This document shows, piece by piece, positions 32,239 to 40,689 of a stretch of DNA of 64,000 nucleotides. Made by a program: the position numbers and the translations under genes. A model generated the notes under the pieces. That model was not told the origin of the DNA, made no database searches, and saw nothing but the letters and a program-made list of their open reading frames with translations. The stretch comes from Panacagrimonas sp046594215 (GTDB lineage: Bacteria; Pseudomonadota; Gammaproteobacteria; Nevskiales; Nevskiaceae), in NCBI GenBank assembly GCA_046594215.1, contig JBKJPX010000014.1, positions 1-64,000 of the forward strand, given 5' to 3'. Within the stretch, counting starts at the first letter, position 1. The number at the start of each line of letters is the position of its first letter.

Positions 32239-33951
32239 ATGCACCCGGCTTCGGAGTCGATACTGCGGCTGCCACGACCGGCCGGCCTGGGCTGGGTCGC
32301 GGCATTGGCGGAGCAGGTCACCGGCCTGACACGCCTCGAACAGATCTACCGCACGCGCCCCCCCGCGCTCACCTCCGCGCAGTTCGTGAAGTTCGCGCTG
32401 TCGAACGTCGGTCTTTCCTACCGGATCCAGACCGGACGGCTCGAGGGCATTCCGGCGCAGGGGCCGCTCATCATTGTCGCGAATCATCCCTACGGCGCCG
32501 CCGACGGCCTGGTACTGGCGGACCTCGTGACACAGCGGCGCGCCGACACCCTGCTGTTCGCCAACACCCTGCTGCGGCGCGTTCCGGAACTGGCGCCGCT
32601 GATCGCGCCGGTCGACGTGTTCCGTGCCGGCGCCAGCCTGGGCGGCCTGCGGGCGGCGCTGCGTCATCTCCAGGGCGGCGGCGCGCTCGTCGTCTTTCCC
32701 GCAGGCGAAGTGAGCCGCCTGGAACTGCGCCGACGCGTAGTCGCTGACCGCCCCTGGGCCGACAGCGTGGCGATGCTCGCGCGTCGTAGCGGAGCCGCGG
32801 TGTTGCCGGTGCATATCGATGGCCGCGCCAACTGGCGCTCCTTGCTCGCCGGACTGCTGCATCCTCGCTTTCGCACGGCCTGCCTGGCGCGCGACCTGCT
32901 GCGTGCGCGTGGCCAGGAACTCGCCGTCCGGCTCGGCGAACCCGTGCCCGCCGCCGAACTCGCGCGACTCGACCCTTCGGCGCAAACGGCCTACCTGCGC
33001 TTGTTGAGCGATGCGCTGGGACGCGAGGCAAGGCCCCCCGTGAGTTCCCCTCAGCAGGCGCTGGCCCCGCCCCAGTCTCCGGCCCTGATGGAGCAGGAAC
33101 TCGCGCTGCTCCCGCCCGCCCACCTGCTGACGAAGCAGGGCGATTTCTCGGTTTTCCTCACACAGGCAAGCCACATTCCTCGCGTACTGGCCGAGATCGG
33201 TCGTCTTCGCGAACTGAGCTTTCGCCTCGTGGGCGAAGGCACCGGACAGGCGCAGGACCTGGATCGTTTTGACACGAGTTATGAGCATCTCTTTGTCTGG
33301 CACCGTGAACGTCGCGAGGTGATTGGTGCGTATCGCCTGGGCTTCACCGACCGGCTCTGTCCCCGCGGCGGGCCCGAGGCGCTCTACACCCACACCCTGT
33401 TCGACTTCGATGACCGGCTGATCGAGCGCGTAGGACCAGCCCTGGAGCTCGGTCGCTCGTTCGTACGCCCCGAGTGGCAGCGCAACTTCCGCTCGCTGCG
33501 CCTGTTGTGGTCGGGCATCGCTGCGGTTCTCGACGCACACCCCGAGCTGCGCTGCCTGTTCGGACCGGTGAGCATCAGCGCCAGCTACAGCGCAGCAGGA
33601 CGACGCCTGATGGAAGCGGCGCTGTCGCGCCATCACAGCGATCCGGCATTGCAGGCCCTGGTACGACCGCGCACGCCTTCGGGCAGGCGGGGCGAGCCGG
33701 CACCGCCGATGCGCCCGGTCGTCGCCGCGCTTGGGGATCCTTCCCTGCTCTCGCGCGTGATCGGACGTCTGGATCCCGGCCTCGGCGGCCTGCCGGTCCT
33801 GGTGCGCCACTACCTGGAACTGAAGGGGCGCTTCGCCGGATTCAACGTGGACGCCGCATTCGGCAATACGCTGGACGGCCTGGTGTTTGTGCAGGTCGGC
33901 GATATTCCGGCCCGAACCCGCGCGAAGTTCAGTGCCAGCACGGCAGGCTGA
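32239..33951 (+). CDS. OlsF-like bifunctional acyltransferase (PlsC plus OlsB-type domains)
   Basis: A 570-residue fusion. Residues about 55-260 are a lysophospholipid-acyltransferase (PlsC-like) domain with the catalytic NHPYGAADG block (H83, D89), FPAGEVSRL and PVHIDG. Residues about 310-570 are a GNAT-like OlsB/hemolysin-type N-acyltransferase domain (GTGQAQDLDRFDTSYEHLFVW, then GAYRLGF). OlsF of Serratia has this order and about this length and makes ornithine lipid in two steps, N-acylation by the C-terminal domain and O-acylation by the N-terminal one. The substrate could be another amino acid. The ATG at 32239 is chosen by fit; ATGs further upstream are possible. It overlaps the convergent lipoprotein gene by 23 bp. 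Confidence 0.75.
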   Translation: MHPASESILRLPRPAGLGWVAALAEQVTGLTRLEQIYRTRPPALTSAQFVKFALSNVGLSYRIQTGRLEGIPAQGPLIIVANHPYGAADGLVLADLVTQRRADTLLFANTLLRRVPELAPLIAPVDVFRAGASLGGLRAALRHLQGGGALVVFPAGEVSRLELRRRVVADRPWADSVAMLARRSGAAVLPVHIDGRANWRSLLAGLLHPRFRTACLARDLLRARGQELAVRLGEPVPAAELARLDPSAQTAYLRLLSDALGREARPPVSSPQQALAPPQSPALMEQELALLPPAHLLTKQGDFSVFLTQASHIPRVLAEIGRLRELSFRLVGEGTGQAQDLDRFDTSYEHLFVWHRERREVIGAYRLGFTDRLCPRGGPEALYTHTLFDFDDRLIERVGPALELGRSFVRPEWQRNFRSLRLLWSGIAAVLDAHPELRCLFGPVSISASYSAAGRRLMEAALSRHHSDPALQALVRPRTPSGRRGEPAPPMRPVVAALGDPSLLSRVIGRLDPGLGGLPVLVRHYLELKGRFAGFNVDAAFGNTLDGLVFVQVGDIPARTRAKFSASTAG

Positions 33952-34756
33952 GCATCGCGTCCATCACGGTCGCCGGTCGATCCCACAGCAGGAAATGTCC
34001 CTGGTCCGGCACGCGTACAACCTTGAGCCACTGCTCCGGCACGCGTGTCTCGAGATAGTCCACCGTATACGGATCGACCAGTTGGTCTTTCAGGCCCTGG
34101 ATGGCGATCACCGGGCGCTGCAGCCGGGTCCATTCGCGATCCAGCTTCTGCAACTCGGGCCGCAGCGTCAGGATCTCCCGGTTGGACCACAGCAATTCGT
34201 CCGGCAAGGCCCACGACAGCAGGCGGCTCTCGGCCGCGCGGTTGTACCAGCGTGGCGCCTCGAGATCCGGCGCGACCGATCCGGCGACCATCACGAGGCC
34301 GCAAACCTTCTCGGGGTGGTCGATCGCGATCCACGCCACCAGGGGCCCGCCCAGCGAATGCCCGACGAGCACTGCCGGCCGACCCGCCGGGATCAGCGCC
34401 GCGATCATCTCCGCCTGCGAACGCAAATCGGGCATCACCGCGCCAGCGCCCGACCCGCCGAAGCCGGGACGATCGATCGCGCGACGTGGTCCCTGCCCCG
34501 CGAGGCCCGGCGCATCGAGGTAGCGCGCCCAGGCCTTCCAGTCTCCGGGAGACCCGTGCACGAACAGCATGGGCGTGCCCGCCCCCGCCGGCATCTCGGC
34601 GAACTGCAGGCTGCGCCCTCCGACGACCACCGTCTGTATCGCCGGCCGCGGCGGCGCCGGGTACAGCGCCTCCACGTCACCGCGCGGATACGGCGGGTTC
34701 GAGCAGGCCGCGAGAAGCAGCAGCGCGGGAACGAACAGGACCGGGCCAGTCTTCAT
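33929..34756 (-). CDS. Lipoprotein alpha/beta hydrolase
   Basis: A 275-residue alpha/beta-fold hydrolase attached to a membrane as a lipoprotein. The signal peptide ends in LLLLAAC, a clean lipobox, with Cys at residue 18. FVHGSPGDWKAW supplies the oxyanion hole, GHSLGG the nucleophilic Ser, QGLKDQLVD the Asp and DQGHFLLWD the His. The ATG at 34754-34756 is chosen because it gives the signal peptide directly; the frame opens 21 codons earlier. Substrate unknown. It converges on the OlsF-like gene and diverges from the membrane-protein series at 34916. Confidence 0.85.
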   Translation of the reverse strand: MKTGPVLFVPALLLLAACSNPPYPRGDVEALYPAPPRPAIQTVVVGGRSLQFAEMPAGAGTPMLFVHGSPGDWKAWARYLDAPGLAGQGPRRAIDRPGFGGSGAGAVMPDLRSQAEMIAALIPAGRPAVLVGHSLGGPLVAWIAIDHPEKVCGLVMVAGSVAPDLEAPRWYNRAAESRLLSWALPDELLWSNREILTLRPELQKLDREWTRLQRPVIAIQGLKDQLVDPYTVDYLETRVPEQWLKVVRVPDQGHFLLWDRPATVMDAMLSLPCWH

Positions 34757-34915
34757 GGGGCTGCGATTTCTCTTTGGAGCGGTGGCCGGCACGGCCTGAT
34801 CAGCGACCTTAATAGGCAAAGCCGGGCCGACTCATGTTCAAAACACCGCCGCCTTGTGGCCTATCGACCACAAACCCGCCGAAGCACGAACGGACCGAAT
34901 ATCGTTGTGTCCGAA

Positions 34916-35425
34916 ATGAAGATGCCAACCCCCGATCAGCACATGAACTCGTATCACAGTCCCGACATCAAGCTCTCCGGCGGCCCGCTCACTGCCGGTC
35001 ATGCCGCGCCCTCACGCCCATTCGAACTGCAGCTGCGGGCCCTCACCGACGGCTGGCTGGGCGCGATGCTCGGCGCGCTGGTCTATGCCGCCTGGGCGGT
35101 CTTCGCGAACTGGAGCGCGGGGCCGCAGATCGCGCTGCGCGTCGGCATCACGCACTGGTTGCTGAGCACGCTGCTCACCTACTACGGCACCACGATGATG
35201 CGTGGTTTCTTCGGCTTTGGACGTTCGCCGGCGCAGGGCGCCGCATTCGCCTTCGTCTGCGGCCTGGCGTTTACCTACGCGGTGCTCTTCGCCGTTCACG
35301 GCCTCATCGGCACGCCGCACATTGCGCTCACCCTGGCGGCCGGCGCCGTTCCCACGCTCCTGTTCTGCAGCGGCTACGCGTTGCTGCTGATGCGCACGGG
35401 TCCCGAAGCAGGGCGGAGCGCCTGA
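34916..35425 (+). CDS. Four-helix membrane protein of unknown function
   Basis: About 169 residues with a polar N-terminus and four hydrophobic segments: WLGAMLGALVYAAWAVFANW, ITHWLLSTLLTYYGTTMM, AAFAFVCGLAFTYAVLFAV and ALTLAAGAVPTLLFCSGYAL. I do not recognise the family. ATGs at 34916, 34922 and 34943 are all possible starts; the upstream part of the open frame is antisense to the lipoprotein gene. It is the first gene of a tight plus-strand series and ends 2 bp before the DinB-like gene, so the two are surely cotranscribed. Confidence 0.7.
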   Translation: MKMPTPDQHMNSYHSPDIKLSGGPLTAGHAAPSRPFELQLRALTDGWLGAMLGALVYAAWAVFANWSAGPQIALRVGITHWLLSTLLTYYGTTMMRGFFGFGRSPAQGAAFAFVCGLAFTYAVLFAVHGLIGTPHIALTLAAGAVPTLLFCSGYALLLMRTGPEAGRSA

Positions 35426-35427
35426 GC

Positions 35428-35940
35428 ATGCAAGTTCGCCGCACGATCGAAAAATTGCTCGCCTTCAACCGTCAGGTGCTGGACCAGGCCCTGCAGGTGA
35501 TCGACTTGCACGCGGTGCGTCCCGATGTCGACTTCTCGGCGCAAGCAGGCCCGCATCTGCGGCACGTGATCGAGCACTACGACGCTTTCGTCGGCCAGGT
35601 CGCGGACCGCTCGGTGGATTACGACGCCCGAGCCCGCGATGTGGAAGTGGAACGCGACCACATCGTCGCGCGCGCGAGAGTCGAACGCGTGCAGCGGCAG
35701 CTGCGCGGCATGGCGGGCGCATCGTTCGAGGATCCGATTGCCGTGCACCTGCGCGGCGGACTCGACGGCGAAGAGAACTTCGTGACCTTCTCCACCGTCG
35801 GGCGCGAACTGTTGTTCCTGTCCAGCCACGCTGTGCATCACTACGCCCTGATCCGCATGCACTGCCTGCGCGACGGTATCGCGCTGGGCATCGATTTCGG
35901 CAAGGCCGCGTCAACGGTTCACCATGAACACCAGCGCTGA
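35428..35940 (+). CDS. DinB-like four-helix protein
   Basis: A 170-residue helical protein resembling the DinB/YfiT superfamily, which binds a divalent metal through three histidines and in some members acts as a thiol transferase. Candidate ligands are H46 and H50 (HVIEHYD) and the cluster SSHAVHHYALIRMH near the C-terminus. The start ATG at 35428 lies 2 bp after the previous stop. The end overlaps the ATP-grasp gene by 17 bp. Role unknown; its coupling to an ATP-grasp ligase is notable. Confidence 0.65.
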   Translation: MQVRRTIEKLLAFNRQVLDQALQVIDLHAVRPDVDFSAQAGPHLRHVIEHYDAFVGQVADRSVDYDARARDVEVERDHIVARARVERVQRQLRGMAGASFEDPIAVHLRGGLDGEENFVTFSTVGRELLFLSSHAVHHYALIRMHCLRDGIALGIDFGKAASTVHHEHQR

Positions 35941-37066
35941 ATCGGCCGCCACGACGACCGCCGTGCAGCCTGGCGGACGGCCGTGGGATCCGTCGGCGGA
36001 CGTGCCGCGGCTGCCGTGGACAACGCGTTGCGCGATTGCGCTCGATCGCGCCCGCCGCTGGGAATTCTGGCCGGCCTGGCTGTACTACGGCCCCATCGTC
36101 GTATGGATCCTGCTGCTCGGTCTGCGTCACCGGCGGCCAACGGTGTTCACCGCGGCCAATCCCGCACTCGACGCCGGCGGCGTTGTCGGCGAGCGAAAAT
36201 TCCAGGCGCTGTCGCCGTTGCAGCGCAACGCACCGGACCTCGCCGCCAGCTGCGAACTGCTGGCTGCCGCCGACAGCCCGCTGCGCGTGGCGGGAGCGCT
36301 GCGCGTTGCCGAGCGCCACGGCTACCCGATCGTGCTCAAGCCTGACGTCGGCCAGCGTGGACGCGGCGTGTTCATTGCACGCGACGCCGACGCGGTGCGC
36401 GAGTACCTCGGGCGCTTTCCCGGCGCTGTTATCGCGCAGCGTTACATCGGCGGCGAAGAATTCGGCGTCTTCATTGCACGACGCCCGGACCAGACACAGG
36501 TTCGCGTGCTGTCGATCGTGCACAAGACCTTCCCCAGCGTCGTCGGCGACGGCGTGCAGACGCTCAGGCAGCTGATCCTCGGCGACGCGCGTGCTCGCCT
36601 GATCGCTTCTGCGTTGTTCGCGCGCTGGGGCCAGGCGCTGGGTCGAGTGCCGGCGCCGGACGAGCGGGTTTCGCTGGTGGAGATCGGCGCCCATTGCCGC
36701 GGCAGCCTGTTCCTGGATGCGACGCACCTTGTCACGCCGGCGCTGATCGCGACACTCAGCCGCCTCGCGGATGCGGTGCCCGGCTACGCCTTCGGGCGCC
36801 TCGACCTGCGCGTGCCCAGCGCGGCGCACCTGCAGCGCGGGGAGGGCCTGCGCGTTCTGGAGCTCAACGGCGTGACTGCCGAGAGCGCGCACATCTACCA
36901 CCCGGGCACGCCCCTGCTCGACGGTTACCGCGCGATGTTCCGCCAGTGGTCGCTCGCATTCGAGATCGGCGCGGCGCAAGCGCGACTCGGCGCCGTGGTC
37001 ACCGGCCCGTTCGAATTGCTACGGCTGTTTCGCGAAGACCTTGCCCGCGGTCAGCAGTGGTTTTGA
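35924..37066 (+). CDS. Membrane-anchored ATP-grasp ligase
   Basis: A 380-residue protein with ATP-grasp features: YPIVLKPDVGQRGRGVF (ATP lysine K139), a central AQRYIGGEEFGVF strand, and a metal-binding VLELNGVTAES block. ATP-grasp enzymes join a carboxylate to an amine or thiol through an acyl phosphate. Unusually, residues 48-68 (EFWPAWLYYGPIVVWILLLG) form a hydrophobic helix, so the enzyme is probably attached to the inner membrane with the catalytic part in the cytoplasm. It overlaps the DinB-like gene by 17 bp and precedes the YHS gene by 32 bp. The substrate is unknown; an amino acid or lipid headgroup is a guess. Confidence 0.75.
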   Translation: MNTSAESAATTTAVQPGGRPWDPSADVPRLPWTTRCAIALDRARRWEFWPAWLYYGPIVVWILLLGLRHRRPTVFTAANPALDAGGVVGERKFQALSPLQRNAPDLAASCELLAAADSPLRVAGALRVAERHGYPIVLKPDVGQRGRGVFIARDADAVREYLGRFPGAVIAQRYIGGEEFGVFIARRPDQTQVRVLSIVHKTFPSVVGDGVQTLRQLILGDARARLIASALFARWGQALGRVPAPDERVSLVEIGAHCRGSLFLDATHLVTPALIATLSRLADAVPGYAFGRLDLRVPSAAHLQRGEGLRVLELNGVTAESAHIYHPGTPLLDGYRAMFRQWSLAFEIGAAQARLGAVVTGPFELLRLFREDLARGQQWF

Positions 37067-37098
37067 TGCCTTCGTCACACCTTCCCAGGAGACTTCCG

Positions 37099-37593
37099 AT
37101 GAACCCCGCCCGAACCTTTTCCTTGACATCTCCGCTGCGCTGGATGCTGGCGCTAGTCCTGCTGCTCGGTGCGGCGATGGCCCACGCCGCGCCGCCGATC
37201 AACACGCTCAAGCCCGGCGTGTTCAGCGCGTCGCCCACCGACACCGCGATCCTGGGCTACGACACCGTGGCGTATTTCACCGAGCACAAGCCGGTGGCCG
37301 GCAACGACCGCTACGTGTACTCCTGGCAGGGCGCGAAGTGGAAGTTCGCCTCTCAGGCCAATCTCGACCTGTTCAAGGCCAGCCCGGAAAAGTACGCGCC
37401 CCAGTACGGCGGCTACTGCGCCTACGGGGTCGCCAAGGACAACCTGGTGAAGATCGATCCTGCTGCGTTCTCGGTGATCGACGGCAAGCTCTACCTGAAC
37501 TACGACGCCGACATCCAGAAGAAGTGGGCGGCTGATCCGCAGGGCTATATCAAGACGGCGGACGCGAAGTTTCCGGGCCTGCTGAAGAAGTAA
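37099..37593 (+). CDS. Secreted YHS-domain protein
   Basis: A 164-residue exported protein. The signal peptide (LRWMLALVLLLGAAMAHA) ends near residue 32. The mature part carries a YHS-like domain: GYDTVAYFTEHKPVAG, then WQGAKWKFASQANLDLF, then YAPQYGGYCAYGVA. YHS domains are small metal- or copper-associated folds; the single Cys of GGYCAYG is typical. AGGAGA before the ATG at 37099 sets the start. It precedes the DoxX-like gene by 25 bp, a pairing that suggests a periplasmic redox or metal role. Confidence 0.85.
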   Translation: MNPARTFSLTSPLRWMLALVLLLGAAMAHAAPPINTLKPGVFSASPTDTAILGYDTVAYFTEHKPVAGNDRYVYSWQGAKWKFASQANLDLFKASPEKYAPQYGGYCAYGVAKDNLVKIDPAAFSVIDGKLYLNYDADIQKKWAADPQGYIKTADAKFPGLLKK

Positions 37594-37618
37594 TCGACGC
37601 GATACGAGGAGCACGCTC

Positions 37619-38098
37619 ATGGCCTGGTTCAAACGCAATGCACATGTGCTGCTGACGCTCTATGTCAGCTTCGTGTTCGTGCAATCTCTGTTCTTCAAAT
37701 TCGTCCGCGCGCCCGAGACGATCTACATCTTCGAAGGCAAGCTCGATCCCTGGGCCGCATCACTCGGATTCCCGGGAGTGTTCGCGCCGGGCGGCATCTT
37801 CTCGGCCTACGTGATCGGCAGTTTCGAGTTGCTCGCCTCGGTGCTGCTGCTCACCGGCATGCTGTTCTCGAAACTGCGAGTACTCCAAACCTTGGGTGCG
37901 GCGCTGGGCTTGGGCGTGATCTCGGGCGCGATCTTCTTCCACCTGTTCACGCCGTTGGGCGTTGCCGTGCAGAACAACGACGGCAGCAGCGACGGCGGGC
38001 AGTTGTTCATGCTCGCCTGCGGGGTCTGGATCTCCTGCGCAATCCTGTTGTGGCTGCGTCGCTCGGTCTGGCTGGCCTGGTTGCCTGGGCGCAGTTGA
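37619..38098 (+). CDS. DoxX-like inner membrane protein
   Basis: A 159-residue protein with four hydrophobic segments: HVLLTLYVSFVFVQSLFF, a segment around YVIGSFELLASVLLLTGML, GAALGLGVISGAIFFHL and LFMLACGVWISCAILLWL. The spacing and the FELLASVLLL pattern resemble DoxX/DoxD-like proteins. No catalytic residues can be named. A GAGGAG-type ribosome site precedes the ATG. It follows the YHS gene by 25 bp. Confidence 0.7.
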   Translation: MAWFKRNAHVLLTLYVSFVFVQSLFFKFVRAPETIYIFEGKLDPWAASLGFPGVFAPGGIFSAYVIGSFELLASVLLLTGMLFSKLRVLQTLGAALGLGVISGAIFFHLFTPLGVAVQNNDGSSDGGQLFMLACGVWISCAILLWLRRSVWLAWLPGRS

Positions 38099-38228
38099 GC
38101 CTGCTCGGCTGAATCCGCGTGCAGATCGCGCGGAGAAGCCTTATCCGGTCCCAGCACCGGATACGAAGTCATGGCGCGGGGACACGTCCCCGACGATGCC
38201 GGTTACGTTCCTTCGAGAATTTTTCACA

Positions 38229-39095
38229 ATGATCCCTCTTGCGCGGGCCGCTTCGCGCGGCCTTCTGCTGACAATTTGCCTGAGCTCCATCCAGTCTGCG
38301 CTCGCCGTCAGCGAAGACGAGGCCGGCTTGCCCCTGTGGGAGATTGGCGTTGCCGGACTGGGAGCCTACGTGCCGGACTATCCCGCGTCGGGGCACAGCC
38401 AGACCACGGGCTTTGCGTTACCCATCGCCACCTACCGCGGCGATCTGTTCTTGTTCAGCGCCGGCTCCGAGGGCGTCAATGGCGCTTTCCAGATCAACGA
38501 GCGCACCACGCTGAACCTGGGCGTGGACGCCGCGTTCAGCGCCAAGTCCAAAGACAACCGGCAGCGGCGCGGTCTGCCCGATCTCGACTACCTCGTTGAG
38601 CTTGGGCCTTCGGTGGAATACAGATTCTGGGAAGACGGCAAACGCAAGCTCACTGCCATCGGGCAGGTGCGTGCGGCGTTCGCGGTGGACACGGATCGTT
38701 TCGACTACACCGGCATCGCCGTGGAACCGCAGATCGTCTACGAGCAGGGCGCTTTCCTGGTGCCGAAGATGAACCTCACGGTCGGCCTGAGTTCGAAGTT
38801 CGCTTACGACGGACTCAACCAGTATTTCTACAGCGTGGCGCCGGAGTTCGCGACGGCGGATCGCCGTGCCTACCGCGCCCACAACGGCTATCAGCAAACC
38901 GCGCTGTCCTCGAAATTGCTCCTGCCGCTGACACCTCGCCTCAGCATTTTCGCCCTGAGCCAGCTGCTCTACGACGACGGCGCCACCAACCATGACAGTC
39001 CTCTGTACCGCAAGGACTTCACGTATGCAGTGGGTCTGGGACTGGCGTATTCGCTGTTTGTCAGCTCGCGCACCGCGGGCGAAGGCGCGCGCTGA
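38229..39095 (+). CDS. MipA/OmpV-family outer membrane protein
   Basis: A 288-residue outer-membrane beta-barrel. The signal peptide is MIPLARAASRGLLLTICLSS with cleavage after QSALA. The mature protein opens with EIGVAGLGAYVPDYPAS and continues as alternating strands ending in an aromatic-rich YAVGLGLAYSLF strand, as in MipA and OmpV. MipA scaffolds murein enzymes and OmpV is an osmoregulated porin-like protein; which role applies is unknown. The ATG at 38229 gives the signal peptide directly; one at 38196 is possible. It is 130 bp after the DoxX-like gene and may have its own promoter. Confidence 0.85.
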   Translation: MIPLARAASRGLLLTICLSSIQSALAVSEDEAGLPLWEIGVAGLGAYVPDYPASGHSQTTGFALPIATYRGDLFLFSAGSEGVNGAFQINERTTLNLGVDAAFSAKSKDNRQRRGLPDLDYLVELGPSVEYRFWEDGKRKLTAIGQVRAAFAVDTDRFDYTGIAVEPQIVYEQGAFLVPKMNLTVGLSSKFAYDGLNQYFYSVAPEFATADRRAYRAHNGYQQTALSSKLLLPLTPRLSIFALSQLLYDDGATNHDSPLYRKDFTYAVGLGLAYSLFVSSRTAGEGAR

Positions 39096-39294
39096 AGGCG
39101 GCGCGTCCGAAAATCGCAGACGCTCTCGCGAGCGACGGCGGAACCGGCTTTCCGGGTCGACCGCCCGGCCGATGCGGACGCTGTCTGCGCCGCGGAACGC
39201 GAGTCGGGATAAAGTCTGGAGTCTGCGCGCGCCGCTGGCCACCGGCGTGCTGCGGCTGATCCTCCGGTCTTCCAGCTCGAATTCGAACTTGCCG

Positions 39295-40098
39295 ATGTCT
39301 GCCTCCGCACCGACCCCGCCCGCCGCCCGACTCGCCGCCACCATCCTGCTGCTGCGCGACGGTGAGCAGGGCATGGAGGTGTTCATGGTCGTGCGCCACC
39401 AGCAGATCGACTTCGCCTCGGGCGCCCTGGTGTTTCCGGGCGGCAAGCTCGCACCCGGCGACAGCGAGGCTCGCGTGCACGCGCGCTGCGACGGGGTCGA
39501 GGGAATGGACAAGGACGAGATCGCGCTGCGCGTGGGCGCGATCCGCGAAGCCTTCGAGGAGTCCGGCATCCTGCTTGCGAAGCCGGCCAAGGGCGGTGCC
39601 TTCGGCGTGGAGCGGCTGGCGGCGCTGGGAGCGAAGTATCGGCGCGCGCTGGATCGCGGCGAGATCGCCATGGCCGACATGCTCGAGACCGAGGAACTCG
39701 TGCTGGACTGCGGCGCCCTCGTGCCCTTCGCGCACTGGGTGACGCCGACCTTCATGCCCAAGCGCTTCGACACCTACTTCTTCATCGCAGTGGCGCCCGA
39801 CGACCAGGTCGGCGTCCACGATGGCCACGAGACGGTGGATTCGGCGTGGCTGACACCGCCCACGATCGTGCTCGACGAACTGGCGGGGCGGCGCACGCTG
39901 GTGCCGGCCACCCTGCTCAACGTCAAGAAACTGGGATTCAGCGTATCGGTGCAGGACGCGCTGGCCGCGGCGAAGGCCAAGCCCATCGTCACGGTCCAGC
40001 CGGTGCTGGAGAAGGGACCGCAGGGAAAGGGACTACTCAGGATTCCGGAGGAAGCCGGCTACGGCGTGTCGGAGTTCACGATGGATATCCCGGCGTGA
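39295..40098 (+). CDS. NUDIX hydrolase, NUDT19-like
   Basis: A 267-residue NUDIX protein. The box is split: GG at 49-50 (VFPGGKLAPGD) and the catalytic helix REAFEESG at 84-91 are separated by about 34 residues, where the classic box needs about 14. Such an insertion is typical of NUDT19/RP2p-like coenzyme A diphosphatases, so CoA or acyl-CoA cleavage is the likely activity. The ATG at 39295 is chosen because the conserved strand SAPTPPAARLAATILLL begins there. The open frame before it is antisense-like sequence. A MITE-like element follows 70 bp after the stop. Confidence 0.85.
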   Translation: MSASAPTPPAARLAATILLLRDGEQGMEVFMVVRHQQIDFASGALVFPGGKLAPGDSEARVHARCDGVEGMDKDEIALRVGAIREAFEESGILLAKPAKGGAFGVERLAALGAKYRRALDRGEIAMADMLETEELVLDCGALVPFAHWVTPTFMPKRFDTYFFIAVAPDDQVGVHDGHETVDSAWLTPPTIVLDELAGRRTLVPATLLNVKKLGFSVSVQDALAAAKAKPIVTVQPVLEKGPQGKGLLRIPEEAGYGVSEFTMDIPA

Positions 40099-40168
40099 CG
40101 ACCCCTGTTCGGTAGCCGGGACGGGGTCCCGGGCCCCTCGCCATGCTTCGAACAGGCGGCTTCGCGGA

Positions 40169-40440
40169 CTAGGGCCTGTTAACGCTTAGTGGGTCGCTGC
40201 GTTGTCCTCTGAGTTCAAGCCAGTCAAGGCGTGACCGAGGAGGTTTGCTGACTGCAAATGACGAGGGAGCAACGCAGGATGGCTTGAACACAGAGGGCAA
40301 CCCTCCGGGGCCGGCCCGTTTTGGCCCATCGCTGCGTCCGTCATCGCTCATGTACTTCGAGTACATCACGCTCCTCCTTCCTCGCGCTGGGCCAAAACGG
40401 TCTCGGCCGCAGCGATCAACTAAGCGTTAACAGGCCCTAG
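40169..40440. mobile_element. 272-bp MITE-like element with nested inverted repeats
   Basis: Perfect 22-bp terminal inverted repeats bound the element at 40169-40190 and 40419-40440; the left one begins CTAGGGCCTGTTAACG. Inside are two more inverted pairs, 40201-40222 with 40280-40301 (22 bp, two mismatches) and 40317-40328 with 40388-40399 (CGTTTTGGCCCA, perfect), and a 17-bp palindrome at 40350-40366 (ATGTACTTCGAGTACAT). No transposase is encoded. CTAG stands at both outer edges and may be a target duplication or part of the repeat. The structure fits a non-autonomous element or a highly folded repeat family. Confidence 0.8.
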
Positions 40441-40661
40441 CCGCCGTTGTGTTGCGAAACGCGCTCGCTGATCGGCCGTCCGCCGTTGTCCGGTTTCAGA
40501 TTCTTGACGACGAACACGGCCAGGCCCATCAACAGCACCAGCACGAACATCGCGAGCGGCGAGCGCCGGCGGAACGTGGGATTGCGCGCACGGCAGTTCG
40601 GACACCTCCTGCAGTACAGGCTGATCGGAACCTCGCACTCCTGGCAGCGGACCACGCGCAT
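40437..40661 (-). CDS. Small zinc-ribbon membrane protein
   Basis: A 74-residue protein. Two CxxC pairs, CQEC near residues 6-9 and CRRCPNC near 17-23, form a zinc ribbon. One transmembrane helix follows (PLAMFVLVLLMGLAVFVV), then a short polar tail. The stop codon at 40437-40439 lies inside the right terminal repeat of the MITE-like element, so the insertion may have cut or replaced the original C-terminus. The ATG at 40659-40661 is the only start that gives the ribbon at the N-terminus. It ends the minus-strand series after exonuclease III. Function unknown. Confidence 0.65.
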   Translation of the reverse strand: MRVVRCQECEVPISLYCRRCPNCRARNPTFRRRSPLAMFVLVLLMGLAVFVVKNLKPDNGGRPISERVSQHNGG

Positions 40662-40689
40662 GGCCTGGTGAGGATAGCTTCGCCCGCGT

